Shown here piece after piece: positions 17,868 through 26,992 of a DNA stretch of 64,000 bases. Origin of the DNA: Bradyrhizobium sp. GTDB lineage: Bacteria; Pseudomonadota; Alphaproteobacteria; Rhizobiales; Xanthobacteraceae. Numbering within the stretch: the first letter of the stretch is position 1; every line of letters begins with the position of its first letter. The stretch is from assembly GCF_016213215.1 (NCBI RefSeq), contig NZ_JACRAW010000159.1, positions 1 through 64,000 of the forward strand, in the 5' to 3' direction. The position numbers and the translations under genes were made by a program. The notes beneath the pieces were generated by a model. The model searched no databases. It saw only the letters and a program-made list of their open reading frames with translations, and had not been told where the DNA came from.

Positions 17868-18162
17868 GGTTGTCTCCAATTGGCAAAAGAACGTCACAGG
17901 CGGCGGTCGGTTCCCCGCAGCGGGTCTGTCCTAAATAGGGCGTCCCCGGCGGTATAAAAGTCTCCTGAAGCTATGATATTGGTGCCGTCAGGCTATGAAT
18001 CGACCGGCTTTGGACCAGCTGCGGAGGCCCGGGCGGGGCGGTTTCGCCGGCATTTTACTTTGGATGCACAAGCGTTTGCGCTACATATATGCCGAGTATC
18101 GGGTTCAGACGGGCCTAGCCGGCCCGAGGCTTTTCAAGGCTGGGCCGCAAAAGGAAATGGAT

Positions 18163-18495
18163 ATGAGCATCGAGGAATTCATCGACAACGAAGTGAAGTC
18201 CAACGACGTCGTCCTGTTCATGAAGGGCACGCCCCAATTTCCCCAGTGCGGCTTTTCGGGGCAGGTCGTCCAGATCCTCGACCATCTGGGCGTCGGCTAT
18301 AAGGGCCTGAACGTTCTGGAATCCGCCGAGCTGCGCGACGGCATCAAGGTCTATTCCAACTGGCCGACCATCCCCCAGCTTTATGTCAAGGGTGAGTTCG
18401 TCGGCGGCTGCGACATTGTCCGCGAGATGTTCCAGGCCGGTGAATTGCAGCAGCTCCTTGCCGACAAGGGCATCGCGGTCAACGCGGCGGCCTGA
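18163..18495 (+). CDS. grxD: Grx4-type monothiol glutaredoxin
   Basis: 110 residues. The CGFS active site (residues 29-32, within PQFPQCGFSGQ) and WPTIPQLYVKGEFVGGCDI define the class that binds and carries [2Fe-2S] clusters with BolA. AAAAGGA lies 7 bases before ATG 18163; ATG 18157 is also in frame. The macrodomain gene begins 2 bases after the stop, suggesting a shared message. Confidence 0.96.
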   Translation: MSIEEFIDNEVKSNDVVLFMKGTPQFPQCGFSGQVVQILDHLGVGYKGLNVLESAELRDGIKVYSNWPTIPQLYVKGEFVGGCDIVREMFQAGELQQLLADKGIAVNAAA

Positions 18496-18497
18496 AC

Positions 18498-19049
18498 TTG
18501 AGCTTGCTGACGCGCCGGCTGGGTGGCGCGCAGCTGGACGTCATCGTCGCCGACATCACGACGTTGAGCGTTGACGCCATCGTCAACGCCGCCAATTCAT
18601 CGCTCCTCGGCGGGGGCGGTGTCGACGGCGCGATTCATGATGCGGCTGGGCCCGAACTGTTGGCCGAATGCCAGACACTCGGCGGTTGTGCCACCGGGGA
18701 TGCCAAGATCACCAAGGGTTATCAGTTGCCGACCCGGCACGTCATTCATGCGGTCGGCCCGGTCTGGCACGGCGGCATGCGCGGCGAGGACGATCTGCTC
18801 GCCTCCTGCTATCGCCGCTCGCTGGAGTTGTGCCAGGAGCATAATCTAGCATCGGTCGCGTTTCCCGCCATATCGACCGGCGTCTATCGTTTCCCTGCCG
18901 AACGAGCTGCGAAGATTGCCGTCAGGACAACGGCGGAAGCACTTTCGATCGCTCCGTCGCTGGCCCGCGTTGTGTTTTGCTGCTTCTCAGAAGAAAGCGC
19001 GAATTTTCACACCGATGCCTTGGCCAGGCTCGGTAGCTCTTTCGCCTGA
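18498..19049 (+). CDS. Macrodomain protein, O-acetyl-ADP-ribose deacetylase type
   Basis: 183 residues, whole protein one macrodomain: DITTLSVDAIVNAANSSL and GGGGVDGAIHDAAGP are the ADP-ribose-binding loops of the YmdB/MacroD class, with IVNAAN and the GGGG loop intact. ISTGVYRFP is the second binding loop. It is likely to hydrolyse O-acetyl-ADP-ribose or remove ADP-ribose from proteins. The first usable codon is TTG at 18498, with no obvious ribosome site, so coupling to grxD is probable. Confidence 0.92.
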   Translation: MSLLTRRLGGAQLDVIVADITTLSVDAIVNAANSSLLGGGGVDGAIHDAAGPELLAECQTLGGCATGDAKITKGYQLPTRHVIHAVGPVWHGGMRGEDDLLASCYRRSLELCQEHNLASVAFPAISTGVYRFPAERAAKIAVRTTAEALSIAPSLARVVFCCFSEESANFHTDALARLGSSFA

Positions 19050-19069
19050 TTGTCTTGCTCGCTGGAATC

Positions 19070-20353
19070 ATGAGGCGATCGAAACCTGACGCTCCCACGC
19101 GCCGCCGCTTTGTAATCGCGGCGCTTGCTCTGTTCCTTGCCGCGGTCGGAGCGACCGTCGCGAAGACACGCGATGCGGGGACCGCGGCGCCGCCACGCGA
19201 GCTGTCGCGCGCGAAACTGGAGCGCGTTGGCGAGTACCTCTCCACTGAGGTCGCGACCGGCAGGATCCCGGGCGCCGTCGTCCTGATCCAGCAGCACGGC
19301 AGGCCGATCTACTTCCGGAGCTTCGGCGTGCGCGACGTCGCGACCAAAGCGCCGATGACGGCGGACACGATCTTCCGGCTGTATTCGATGTCAAAAGCGG
19401 TCACGTCAGTGGCGGTCATGATGCTGGTGGATGACGGCAAGCTGTCGATCAGCGACCCGCTGGCCAAGTACATACCGGCATTTGCGGATGTGAAGGTCGC
19501 CCTCGTTCAGCCGGATGGAACGCTGAAGCTCGAGCCGCTCAAGCGGCCAATCACGATCCAAGACCTGCTGCGCCATACCTCAGGCATCACCTACGGTTTC
19601 TACGGCGATACGCCGGTGCGCAAGCTCTATGCCCGTTCGGACCTGTTCGACGGCGACTTTGACAATGCCGCGTTTGTCGAGCGGCTTGCCCGACTACCGC
19701 TGGCCGAACAGCCGGGAACGCTATGGGATTACGGCCATTCCACCGACGTGCTCGGCCGGGTTGTTGAAGTTGTGTCGGGGAAATCGCTGTTTCAGTTCGA
19801 GAAGGAGCGGCTGATCGATCCGCTTGGCATGAGCGAGACCGCGTTCTATCTCGCCGACAATGCACGGCGCGGCCGTGTCGCCGAGCCGCTACCGAAGGAC
19901 CGGTTCGACCGACCCGTCGCCGGAATCACCGATCCGATCCTGCCGCGGCGCTGGGAATCGGGCGGCGCCGGCATGATCGGCACGATCGGCGACTATGCGC
20001 GCTTCGCACAGATGTTACTCAACGGTGGCAGGCTAGACGGTCGGCGCTATCTCAAGCCGGAGACTGTCGCGCTGATGATTTCGGACCACATCGGCCCGGA
20101 GACCGGGATTGGACGCGACGCCTTCTATTTTCCGGGGCCGGACAGCGGGTTCGGATTGGGCTTTGCCGTGCGCACGGTGGCGAAGCCGCCTTTTCCCTTC
20201 GGCGAGTATCGCTGGGACGGGGTGGCGGGCACGTTCTTCTTCGTCGATCCGGGCGATGATCTATTCGCGATCTGCATGATGCAGTCGCCGTCGCAGCGGC
20301 CACGTATTCAGGCCGAACTGAAGAAACTGATCTATGAGGCGCTGGAACGCTAG
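19070..20353 (+). CDS. Serine hydrolase (beta-lactamase / class C PBP-like)
   Basis: About 427 residues. A basic N-terminus followed by a hydrophobic export stretch (RRRFVIAALALFLAAVGATV) points to secretion. The SxxK motif is SMSK at residues 106-109, HTSGITYG follows, and WDYGHSTDVLG supplies the YxN-type tyrosine (here YGH). This is the esterase/peptidase EstB-like group; true beta-lactam hydrolysis is not implied. ATG 19070 is taken over TTG 19055. Confidence 0.88.
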   Translation: MRRSKPDAPTRRRFVIAALALFLAAVGATVAKTRDAGTAAPPRELSRAKLERVGEYLSTEVATGRIPGAVVLIQQHGRPIYFRSFGVRDVATKAPMTADTIFRLYSMSKAVTSVAVMMLVDDGKLSISDPLAKYIPAFADVKVALVQPDGTLKLEPLKRPITIQDLLRHTSGITYGFYGDTPVRKLYARSDLFDGDFDNAAFVERLARLPLAEQPGTLWDYGHSTDVLGRVVEVVSGKSLFQFEKERLIDPLGMSETAFYLADNARRGRVAEPLPKDRFDRPVAGITDPILPRRWESGGAGMIGTIGDYARFAQMLLNGGRLDGRRYLKPETVALMISDHIGPETGIGRDAFYFPGPDSGFGLGFAVRTVAKPPFPFGEYRWDGVAGTFFFVDPGDDLFAICMMQSPSQRPRIQAELKKLIYEALER

Positions 20354-20364
20354 CTTCGTCGCGC

Positions 20365-21432
20365 CTACGCCGTCCTCACGATCTCGCGCACGTAGCCGAT
20401 CGTCTCTTCGATCATCGCAGCCGTGATGTCGAGATGCGTGCAGGCGCGGATTCGTCCGTCCATCATCGCCAGCAGCACGCCGCGCCGGCGCAGGGCGGTG
20501 ACCATTCTGTCACCGCTGATGCCTGCGCCGTCAGGCTTGAAGAACACGAGGTTGGTTTCCGGCTCCTGCACCTCAATTCCCGCGATCTGCGACAGCCCGC
20601 GTGCCAGCGCGCGCGCATTGGCGTGGTCGTCGGCGAGCCGCCTCACGTGATGGTCAAGGGCGTGGATGCACGCCGCCGCGCAGATGCCGGCCTGCCGCAT
20701 CGAGCCGCCCAGGCGTTGCTTCCATTGCCACGCCGCATCGATGAACTCGCGCGAGCCGGCGAGCACTCCCCCGATCGGCGCCCCGAGGCCCTTGGAGAAG
20801 TCGATCCAGGCCGAGTCCCAGCCCGCAGCCATCGCGGGTGCAGGAATCCCGGTCGCGACCGTGGCATTGAGTAACCGCGCGCCATCCATATGGGTCGCGA
20901 TGCCGTTGGCCTTGGCGAGCGCGACGATCTCGTCCAGTGTGCCCTTCTTCCAGATGGTGCCGCCGCCGATATTGGCGGTCTGCTCGACGCTGACTAGGAC
21001 CTGCGGCGGCTGGTAGCGGCTGCGCGGGTGCAGCGCCTTGCGGAAGGTCTCCGGCGAGAACTGTCCGTCTGCGCCGGGTAGCGGCGTGATCTGGAAGCCG
21101 CCCAGCGCGGCATGGGCGCCGCCTTCGCGAGCGATGATGTGCGCGCTCTCATGCGCCAGGATTTCATCGCCCGGCCGGCAATGCACCAGCGTCGCCGCAA
21201 CATTGCACATCGTGCCCGAGGGCATGAACACCGCGGCTTCCTTGCCCAAGAGGTCAGCCACGCGCTCGCACAACAGGTTCACCGTCGGATCGTCGCCGAT
21301 CTGCTCGTCGCCGACCTCCGCACGCGCCATCGCTTCGCGCATGGCGGGCGTCGGGCGCGTCTGCGTATCCGACAACAGATTGATCCGGACCGGCGGCGCG
21401 TCGGGATCGCGCGGGGGAGGGGTGTAGAGCAT
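20365..21432 (-). CDS. Low-specificity threonine aldolase
   Basis: PLP enzyme splitting L-threonine or allo-threonine to glycine and acetaldehyde. 355 residues. NLLSDTQTRPTPAMREAMA and GDEQIGDDPTVNLL at the N-terminus are family hallmarks; the PLP lysine lies in WIDFSKGLGAPIGGVL. ATG 21432 (MLYTPPPR) is preferred; the upstream GTG/ATG extension is unconserved. It converges with the serine hydrolase. Confidence 0.93.
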   Translation of the reverse strand: MLYTPPPRDPDAPPVRINLLSDTQTRPTPAMREAMARAEVGDEQIGDDPTVNLLCERVADLLGKEAAVFMPSGTMCNVAATLVHCRPGDEILAHESAHIIAREGGAHAALGGFQITPLPGADGQFSPETFRKALHPRSRYQPPQVLVSVEQTANIGGGTIWKKGTLDEIVALAKANGIATHMDGARLLNATVATGIPAPAMAAGWDSAWIDFSKGLGAPIGGVLAGSREFIDAAWQWKQRLGGSMRQAGICAAACIHALDHHVRRLADDHANARALARGLSQIAGIEVQEPETNLVFFKPDGAGISGDRMVTALRRRGVLLAMMDGRIRACTHLDITAAMIEETIGYVREIVRTA

Positions 21433-21524
21433 GGCGACTTCACCTTTGTCTTGCCCGGCGACCATAAGGCCGCGGGCGACCGGGACAAGTCCGAGTGCTG
21501 GAAACAGGCGGAGGTGACAAAGAA

Positions 21525-21549
21525 AAAGGCCCCGGAACCCGGGGCCTTT
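21525..21549 (-). terminator. Rho-independent terminator of rpsD
   Basis: On the minus strand an 11-bp perfect stem (AAAGGCCCCGG with CCGGGGCCTTT, 3-base loop) is followed directly by TTTTTCTTTG. It lies 21 bases after the rpsD stop. One of the clearest terminators in the window. Confidence 0.92.
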
Positions 21550-21570
21550 GAATGCGTGATCTCCGATTGA

Positions 21571-22188
21571 TCAGCGCGAATAGAATTCGACGACCAGGTG
21601 CGGCTCCATCTGGACCGCGAACGGAACGTCCGACAGCCCGGGAATGCGGGCGAACTTCGCGGTTGTCTTGGAATGATCGACCTCGAGATAGTCCGGCACG
21701 TCGCGTTCGGCTAGCTGGCCGGCTTCGAGCACCAGCGGCAGCTGTCTGGAGGCTTCCTTCACCTCGACGACGTCGCCGACCTTGAGCTGATAACTGCCGA
21801 TGTTCACGCGGCGGCCGTTCACCTTGATGTGGCCGTGGTTGATGAACTGGCGCGCGGCGAAGATCGTCGGCACGAACTTTGCGCGATAGACCACCGCGTC
21901 GAGACGGCGCTCCAACAGGCCGATCAGGTTCTCGCCGGTGTCGCCCTTCATCCGTCCGGCCTCGACATAGATGCCGTGGAACTGGCGCTCGGAAATGTTG
22001 CCGTAGTAGCCCTTGAGCTTCTGCTTGGCGCGCAGCTGCACGCCGAAGTCTGAGAGCTTGCCCTTGCGGCGCTGGCCGTGCTGGCCGGGGCCGTACTCGC
22101 GGCGATTCACGGGGCTCTTCGGGCGGCCCCAGATATTCTGGCCCATGCGGCGATCGATCTTGTACTTCGCCTCACTGCGCTTAGTCAT
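21571..22188 (-). CDS. rpsD: 30S ribosomal protein S4
   Basis: 205 residues starting MTKRSEAKYKIDRRMGQNIW. The S4 RNA-binding domain is seen in RLDAVVYRAKFVPTIFAARQFINHGHIKVNGRRV, split here only for description. Primary 16S rRNA binder and assembly nucleator. The upstream in-frame extension to 22302 lacks family similarity, so ATG 22188 is used. It stands alone rather than in an alpha-operon, as is usual in alphaproteobacteria. Confidence 0.98.
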   Translation of the reverse strand: MTKRSEAKYKIDRRMGQNIWGRPKSPVNRREYGPGQHGQRRKGKLSDFGVQLRAKQKLKGYYGNISERQFHGIYVEAGRMKGDTGENLIGLLERRLDAVVYRAKFVPTIFAARQFINHGHIKVNGRRVNIGSYQLKVGDVVEVKEASRQLPLVLEAGQLAERDVPDYLEVDHSKTTAKFARIPGLSDVPFAVQMEPHLVVEFYSR

Positions 22189-22337
22189 CGCGTCCTCTTC
22201 AAAATGGCCGTCGCTTTTCGGCAACGGCGTGTCGGTTGGGTTTGAGGAAACGCGCCCTCCTGTGCCGCCGGGAAATCCCGGAGCCGACAGGTCCAGCCCC
22301 AAAGCTTCAAGGGATGGGCCACGGGTCGCGAAACGCT

Positions 22338-22361
22338 TCGCGGGCCAAAACCGGCCCGCGA
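22338..22361 (-). promoter_or_regulatory. Perfect hairpin in the rpsD upstream region
   Basis: A 9-bp perfect stem (TCGCGGGCC, 22338-22346, with GGCCCGCGA, 22353-22361; 6-base loop) lies between the end of the E2-like gene and rpsD on the same strand, 150 bases before the rpsD start. No T-run follows. It may end the upstream message or be a leader structure for rpsD. Confidence 0.4.
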
Positions 22362-22429
22362 GCAGGCGGCTTTTAGGGGAAAAACCGCTGTTCTGTCAAT
22401 CGGGAACCCGCTCCCGTTGCGGTGCCGCC

Positions 22430-23209
22430 TCAAGTCGCCACGGCGCGAACAGGCTTGGTCTCCGCATGCGGGCACAATCCCCTGATTTCGGAGGCGATTT
22501 CGCCGTTCAGGACCTCTTCCTGCCGGGTCAGGGTCTTGGCGATCAACGCAGCATCGGTAACCCGGTGGTCCCAACGGATCACGACGCTGATGGTCTGGTC
22601 CGGCTCGACCACCCCATAGCTCACGATGAACGGTCCCGGGCTCAAGGCATGGAGCTGGCCGCCGCCATACGCCGCCACCGAGGTCACGGCAAAGCTGCCG
22701 GAATAGTTGCCGCGCTGGCGGCCGAAATTGAGCCCGAGCATCCAGGCAAGCCGGCGCAGCGGCAGGGGCAGCCGCGTCACCAGCATGATCTTGCGGAAGA
22801 TCGGCACCTCCTCGATCGGTGCCTCCTTGGCCTGACGGATCAGCGCGTCGACCTCGGTTATCGGCAGCGTATCGGGCGCGGCGATCCGCTGCGGCAGCAC
22901 GCAATGCTCGCCGTCCTCGACGCGGGCGATGGCGATCATCGCGACGCTCTTCGGCAGCTCGTAGAAGCTGGGCCATGGCCACTTGGCGTAGAGCGTGCGC
23001 AGGATGGGCTCATCTCTCGCCAGCAGGGCGAACGCCTTGACGAAAATCGCCGCCCAGCCGGGCGATCGCAGCGTCTCCCGACGGGCTTCCGCCAAGGCGC
23101 CAACGTCCAGGGTCCGAGACAGGGAGACGAAGGGTACGCCGGCCGACGCGTGCATCAGGTCGGCGATCAGGCGGCGCGGCAGCGAGATTTTTCGAAACTT
23201 ACCGCGCAT
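22430..23209 (-). CDS. Stand-alone 2-oxoacid dehydrogenase E2-like acyltransferase domain protein
   Basis: 259 residues matching only the catalytic (CAT-fold) domain of E2 acyltransferases, without lipoyl or subunit-binding domains. The C-terminal IRWDHRVTDAALIAKTL corresponds to the catalytic DHRxxDGA motif, but with Ala where Gly is usual. PGPFIVSYGVVEPDQ is also E2-like. The acyl donor and acceptor are unknown. It lies upstream of rpsD with 241 bases between. Confidence 0.75.
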   Translation of the reverse strand: MRGKFRKISLPRRLIADLMHASAGVPFVSLSRTLDVGALAEARRETLRSPGWAAIFVKAFALLARDEPILRTLYAKWPWPSFYELPKSVAMIAIARVEDGEHCVLPQRIAAPDTLPITEVDALIRQAKEAPIEEVPIFRKIMLVTRLPLPLRRLAWMLGLNFGRQRGNYSGSFAVTSVAAYGGGQLHALSPGPFIVSYGVVEPDQTISVVIRWDHRVTDAALIAKTLTRQEEVLNGEIASEIRGLCPHAETKPVRAVAT

Positions 23210-23322
23210 CCGTCCCCGTTGTTGTCGAGTCAGACAAAGCCATCAGCCGGCGATTCAGATTACCCGGCCCGCCGGCCCTGATTTAGCGAACTGGCGGGCT
23301 TCAGGCCAGTTCGTTCTTTTCA

Positions 23323-23712
23323 TCATGGCGCCGGAGATGCCAGCGGCTTGGTCTTGTCCACGACGTAAACTCCCAACGCTTTCATGGGCTTGTCGCCATG
23401 GACCTTGGCGTCATGCACCACCCCGGCCGGGATCTGGTAGGAATCCCCGGCTTTGAGGTGCTGGTCCGGCCGGCCGTCGATCACGAGGATTGCCTCGCCT
23501 TCCAGGAGGTATCCGGTCTCGATACCGGGATGGGTATGGCGTCCGGCGCTGCCGCCCGGCGGCACTTCGACGAGGCCCGTCACGGTATGATAGCCGTCTG
23601 GAAATTCGATCTTCTGCAACGGCGTACGCTTGATGCCGCCCTGCTGGGCGGTAGCGGCGCCGGCGACGGCAAAGGCGGCAATCGAGAGGGCGAGCAGACT
23701 TTTCTTGAACAT
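23323..23712 (-). CDS. Secreted cupin-domain protein
   Basis: 129 residues: signal peptide (MFKKSLLALSIAAFAVAGAATAQ, cleavage near AQQ) and a single cupin barrel. Metal-binding motif 1 is GRHTHPGIETGYLLEG (His, His, Glu) and motif 2 is YQIPAGVVHDAK with one His. GGAGG lies before the ATG. The function of such small periplasmic cupins is usually unknown. Confidence 0.88.
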   Translation of the reverse strand: MFKKSLLALSIAAFAVAGAATAQQGGIKRTPLQKIEFPDGYHTVTGLVEVPPGGSAGRHTHPGIETGYLLEGEAILVIDGRPDQHLKAGDSYQIPAGVVHDAKVHGDKPMKALGVYVVDKTKPLASPAP

Positions 23713-23762
23713 ATTTTCCTCCGTGGGCGGGCGAAGCTAGCAATCCCGTCCACAAGTGAACA

Positions 23763-24438
23763 CTAGCGCCTGATACCTTCGAGGCTCGCGGCAATACCGC
23801 GGGCAAACAGCGACCAGTCGAAGCCGAGCGCGATGACGAGATAGCCACGCTCGATCATGCGGTTGGCCTGCTCGGCGCTGCGCGCCACGCCGCCGATCGG
23901 CACGCGGCTCTTCATGATGCCGGCTTCAGCGCGCGATCAGTTCGAGCAGCTCGGGATCGTCCATCTGGCCGCGCTTGTTGATCGAGGTCGCGAGATCGCC
24001 GGGCCCGATCACCGCAAGGTCGATGCCGGGCGTCGCCATGATCTCGTCCATGCGGTTGACCGCCTCGACGTGCTCTATGGTGATCATACAGATCATCTCG
24101 TCGTCGGCGGCAGCCATGTAGTCCTGCATCGATACTCAGATCATCGGGAAATTGATGCCGAAGGCGCCGATGTCCATCGGCGCCTTGGCAAGCCACGGCT
24201 CGTTCGCCGCGATCCTCACCAGCGGCACGCAGGGCGTGCCCGTGGTGGCGGCGATCATCGCATGAGCCGCAGTGAGGTCGATCGGCCCGTGCTCGAGATC
24301 GACGATGATCCAGTCGAGCAAACGCGCCATGATCTGCACCGCCTGCACGCTCGGCATCGTGGCGATGGCCCCGAAGGTGGGACGCTTCTCGCGCCACATC
24401 TGGCGCAGGCGGTTGAGCTGGGCGGGGGAGCTTGACAT
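23763..24438 (-). pseudogene. HpcH/HpaI-type aldolase, broken
   Basis: Class II pyruvate aldolase family (cleaves 2-keto-4-hydroxy acids), normally about 255 residues. The first 100 codons are intact (MSSSPAQLNRLRQMW ... LDWIIVDLEHGPIDL ... GINFPMI) and end in TGA at 24136. The frame resumes at once with SMQDYMAAADDEM, so about 30 codons holding the middle of the barrel are missing. A second lesion near 23930 shifts the frame: LLELIAR is followed by TGA, while the family ending (EAGIMKSRVPIGG ... RGYLVIALGFDWSLF) reads on in another frame to a TAG at 23763. Certainly inactive as read. Confidence 0.85.
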
Positions 24439-24516
24439 GCGAATCCCTCAGCACGGCGGTCGTTATCGCAGCGCAGGCTAGCAGCGTAGCTTCGCACCGA
24501 GAAGCAGCCGGCGTCG

Positions 24517-25314
24517 TCAGGCCGGGACGCGGCCGCCGAAGTACGGCTGCAAGACGCGGCTGAGATCGTGCGGGCGGCGCGAGGTGAAGACCAGCTCGGC
24601 GCCCGCTTCATCCCTGGCCGCGACCTGCGGACCAAGCAGATCGGATACGCGGCGGGCAATCGCGGGAGCGGGATCGATCCAGTCGACCGGCCAGGGCGCG
24701 AGCTTGACCAGGCGGTCGAGCAGCAGCGGATAATGGGTGCAGGCCAGCACGATCGTGTCGGTGCGGGCCGTCTCGTCGTCGGGATCGCCGACAAAACACG
24801 GCACAAGCTCGGCGAGGATCTCGCTGTCGCTGACCTCCTCGCCGTACAGCGCGCGTTCGGCAAGCGAAGCAAGCTCGGGCGAGCCGACCAGCGTGACCTC
24901 GCAGCCCTGACCGAAGTCGCGGATCAGTGCACGGGTGTATTCGCGCTTGACCGTGCCTTTGGTGCCGAGCACCGAGACGCGCCGTGTCCTTGACTGGGCG
25001 CAGGCGGGCTTGATCGCCGGCACGGTGCCGACGAAAGGAACGTCATAGGCGGTGCGCAGGTGCGACATCACCAGCGTCGAAGCGGTATTGCAGGCGATAA
25101 CGACGAGGTCGGGACCGTGCGCGTGGATGAGCTCGCCGATCAACGGCACGACCCGCGTGATGATTGCCTCCTCGCTGTGGTGGCCGTAGGGGAAGAAGTC
25201 GTCATCGGCCACATAGACGTAATGGGCGTCCGGTCGCGTCGCGGCGATCTCGCGCAGCACGGTCAGGCCGCCAAGACCTGAATCGAAGACGAGAATGGTG
25301 GGGCGTGTGGACAC
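24517..25314 (-). CDS. murI: Glutamate racemase
   Basis: Provides D-glutamate for peptidoglycan. 265 residues from a GTG start (VSTRPTILVFDSGLGGLTVL, the FDSGLGG signature). Both catalytic cysteines are present: VVIACNTASTL and IVLACTHYPLL. Cytoplasmic. The gene is followed by the broken aldolase on the same strand. Confidence 0.96.
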   Translation of the reverse strand: MSTRPTILVFDSGLGGLTVLREIAATRPDAHYVYVADDDFFPYGHHSEEAIITRVVPLIGELIHAHGPDLVVIACNTASTLVMSHLRTAYDVPFVGTVPAIKPACAQSRTRRVSVLGTKGTVKREYTRALIRDFGQGCEVTLVGSPELASLAERALYGEEVSDSEILAELVPCFVGDPDDETARTDTIVLACTHYPLLLDRLVKLAPWPVDWIDPAPAIARRVSDLLGPQVAARDEAGAELVFTSRRPHDLSRVLQPYFGGRVPA

Positions 25315-26494
25315 GGCGTGATTCTAGGTGATCAGGGGTTAGCAATCAGTTGTTTTTGTGGCAGGGCGGAGGCGGTACCCAATGTACCGACACACCTCAC
25401 TACCGCAAAGTAGTCCATTGCGAGGGCGATAGCGACGAAGCGAACCCATACTGCCTCCCCCGCAATAAGATTGATTGTCGCTTTGTTCTGTCTGTCATCG
25501 CGAGCGAAGCGAAGCGATCCAAACTACGTCCGCCGATGCATTCTCGATTGCTTCCATCCCTTCGCTCCTCGCAAATGACGCAAGAGGCACAGTTTCGCAT
25601 TCTCGCGGCACGAAGTGCCCGAGCTTTGCTGTCCTCTTCACCCTCTTATCTGGCAGAGGGCGCAGGGAAGACCGGGTGCCCGCTGCACCCGCGGTCTCGT
25701 GTGCAAATTGCGCAAAGAAGCCGCACACGAGCATACAGGTACAGCCGACGACACCCGGCCTTCCCTGCGCAGTGGCTTGACGACTTATGCCGCGCTCTCC
25801 TCGGAGACGAATTCGTCTTGCCTCCGTCGCCCCCGAATTAACGGCTGATCGACCCGGTTGGATCGATTTCGCCTCCGCAGGGCTTAACACCAGCGACGGG
25901 TGCCAGGACCACACGGTCTTGCCGTACGCGCTTGCGCCGTTCGTCATGCGCGCCGGACTTCACTCACGAGCCCAAGGCTCGCCCTGCGATTCCGTTTCGC
26001 GCCGGCGCAATTGCGTCCACCGCATCCCAACCCGCGTTTCGTGACGACTCGCGATCCGCCCCTCGTATCGGGTGAGACGGGCGAGCTATACGTCAAATCC
26101 GAATTCGGTAAAAGAGAAATATTTTTGCCGCGAGGGCTTGACAGGCTTCGAGGTGATTTGCGGGCAGCCAGAGGCGCTGGTTTTGAATGCAATTCAGGCA
26201 AGCGCGGCCCCGGTCAGAAACAAGAGATCGATGAGACTTATGCGAACGACAGCAGGCCAGCCAGTGATCGAAGCCGCATCAACAGCCCGACGGGCTGGAT
26301 CATCGGCGTGACATTCGTTTTGACCATTGTTGCCAACAGGGTGCCGACGCAACGACATCCAATCAAGGCAAACGCGCCAAGTGTTACGACAGGATCGAGC
26401 AATCCGTCTCCTGAGCCGAAGAAATTGTGCGTACCTGACGTGATCCGGCGCCCGAGGGACGGCTCGCTGCTGGCGCGCGGTCGGCAGCACCGGC
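25315..26494. repeat. Long non-coding stretch with dispersed repeat
   Basis: 1.2 kb upstream of murI without a supported gene. Bases 25500-25573 form an inverted repeat of the same family as the one after purL (gcgagcgaagcgaagc... / ...cttcgctcctcgc). From about 25600 to 26090 the sequence resembles a repeat I recall between genes in many Bradyrhizobium genomes, where its frames (HPAFPAQW, RQDHT-like words) are often called hypothetical proteins. Neither strand has a ribosome site with a protein-like frame. Multiplicity in the genome is recalled, not tested. Confidence 0.6.
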
Positions 26495-26951
26495 CTAGGC
26501 CGGCTTGGGACCGTCCGATGGTTTGCGCATCCAGTCTATGACGCGCGGCCAGATCTCGCGGTGCGCAATCCGGCCGACCAAGGGACCGACGTGCTGCAGG
26601 CCCACGCCGATCTCCGGCGAACACACTCGGAGCGATGAGCGGTTCCAGAGCGGATGCAGGCGGCACCAGCCGGCTCGAATGGTCGACGATCGCGGCAACC
26701 GGTACTCCGGCAAGCGCGTCGGAACCAACCTGCCGGCCGAGCACGCGAAGCTCGTCGCGTGCAAACTGGTCGCGCCGGTACAGCAGGTCCACGATGTCTT
26801 TGACCAACGCAGCGGATGGCGCGAATTCGTCGAGACTCCCCCGGATCACCCGGGCGTGGATCTTGTCTCCCGGCTTGCCATTGATGTTCGATGTGTCCTG
26901 CAACCGAAGCGTCGGATCTTGCCGGTCTTCAGTCGAACTGGAGGCGACCAT
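26495..26951 (-). pseudogene. C-terminal relic of an alpha/beta-hydrolase (PHA synthase-like)
   Basis: Two frames together read as the last 150 residues of a PhaC-like alpha/beta hydrolase: GKPGDKIHARVIRGSLDEF ... SRLVPPASALEPL in one frame, then, after a shift near 26630, EIGVGLQHVGPLVGRIAHRE and IWPRVIDWMRK in another. The RLVPPASAL and LQHVG segments would carry the catalytic Asp and His loops. The N-terminal two thirds, with the nucleophile, is absent; glgX begins directly upstream. The family name is recalled from pattern and is moderately sure. Confidence 0.6.
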
Positions 26952-26992
26952 TTCTCCTGGCTTTATGACGACGTCGCTTGATCCCTCCTTGG

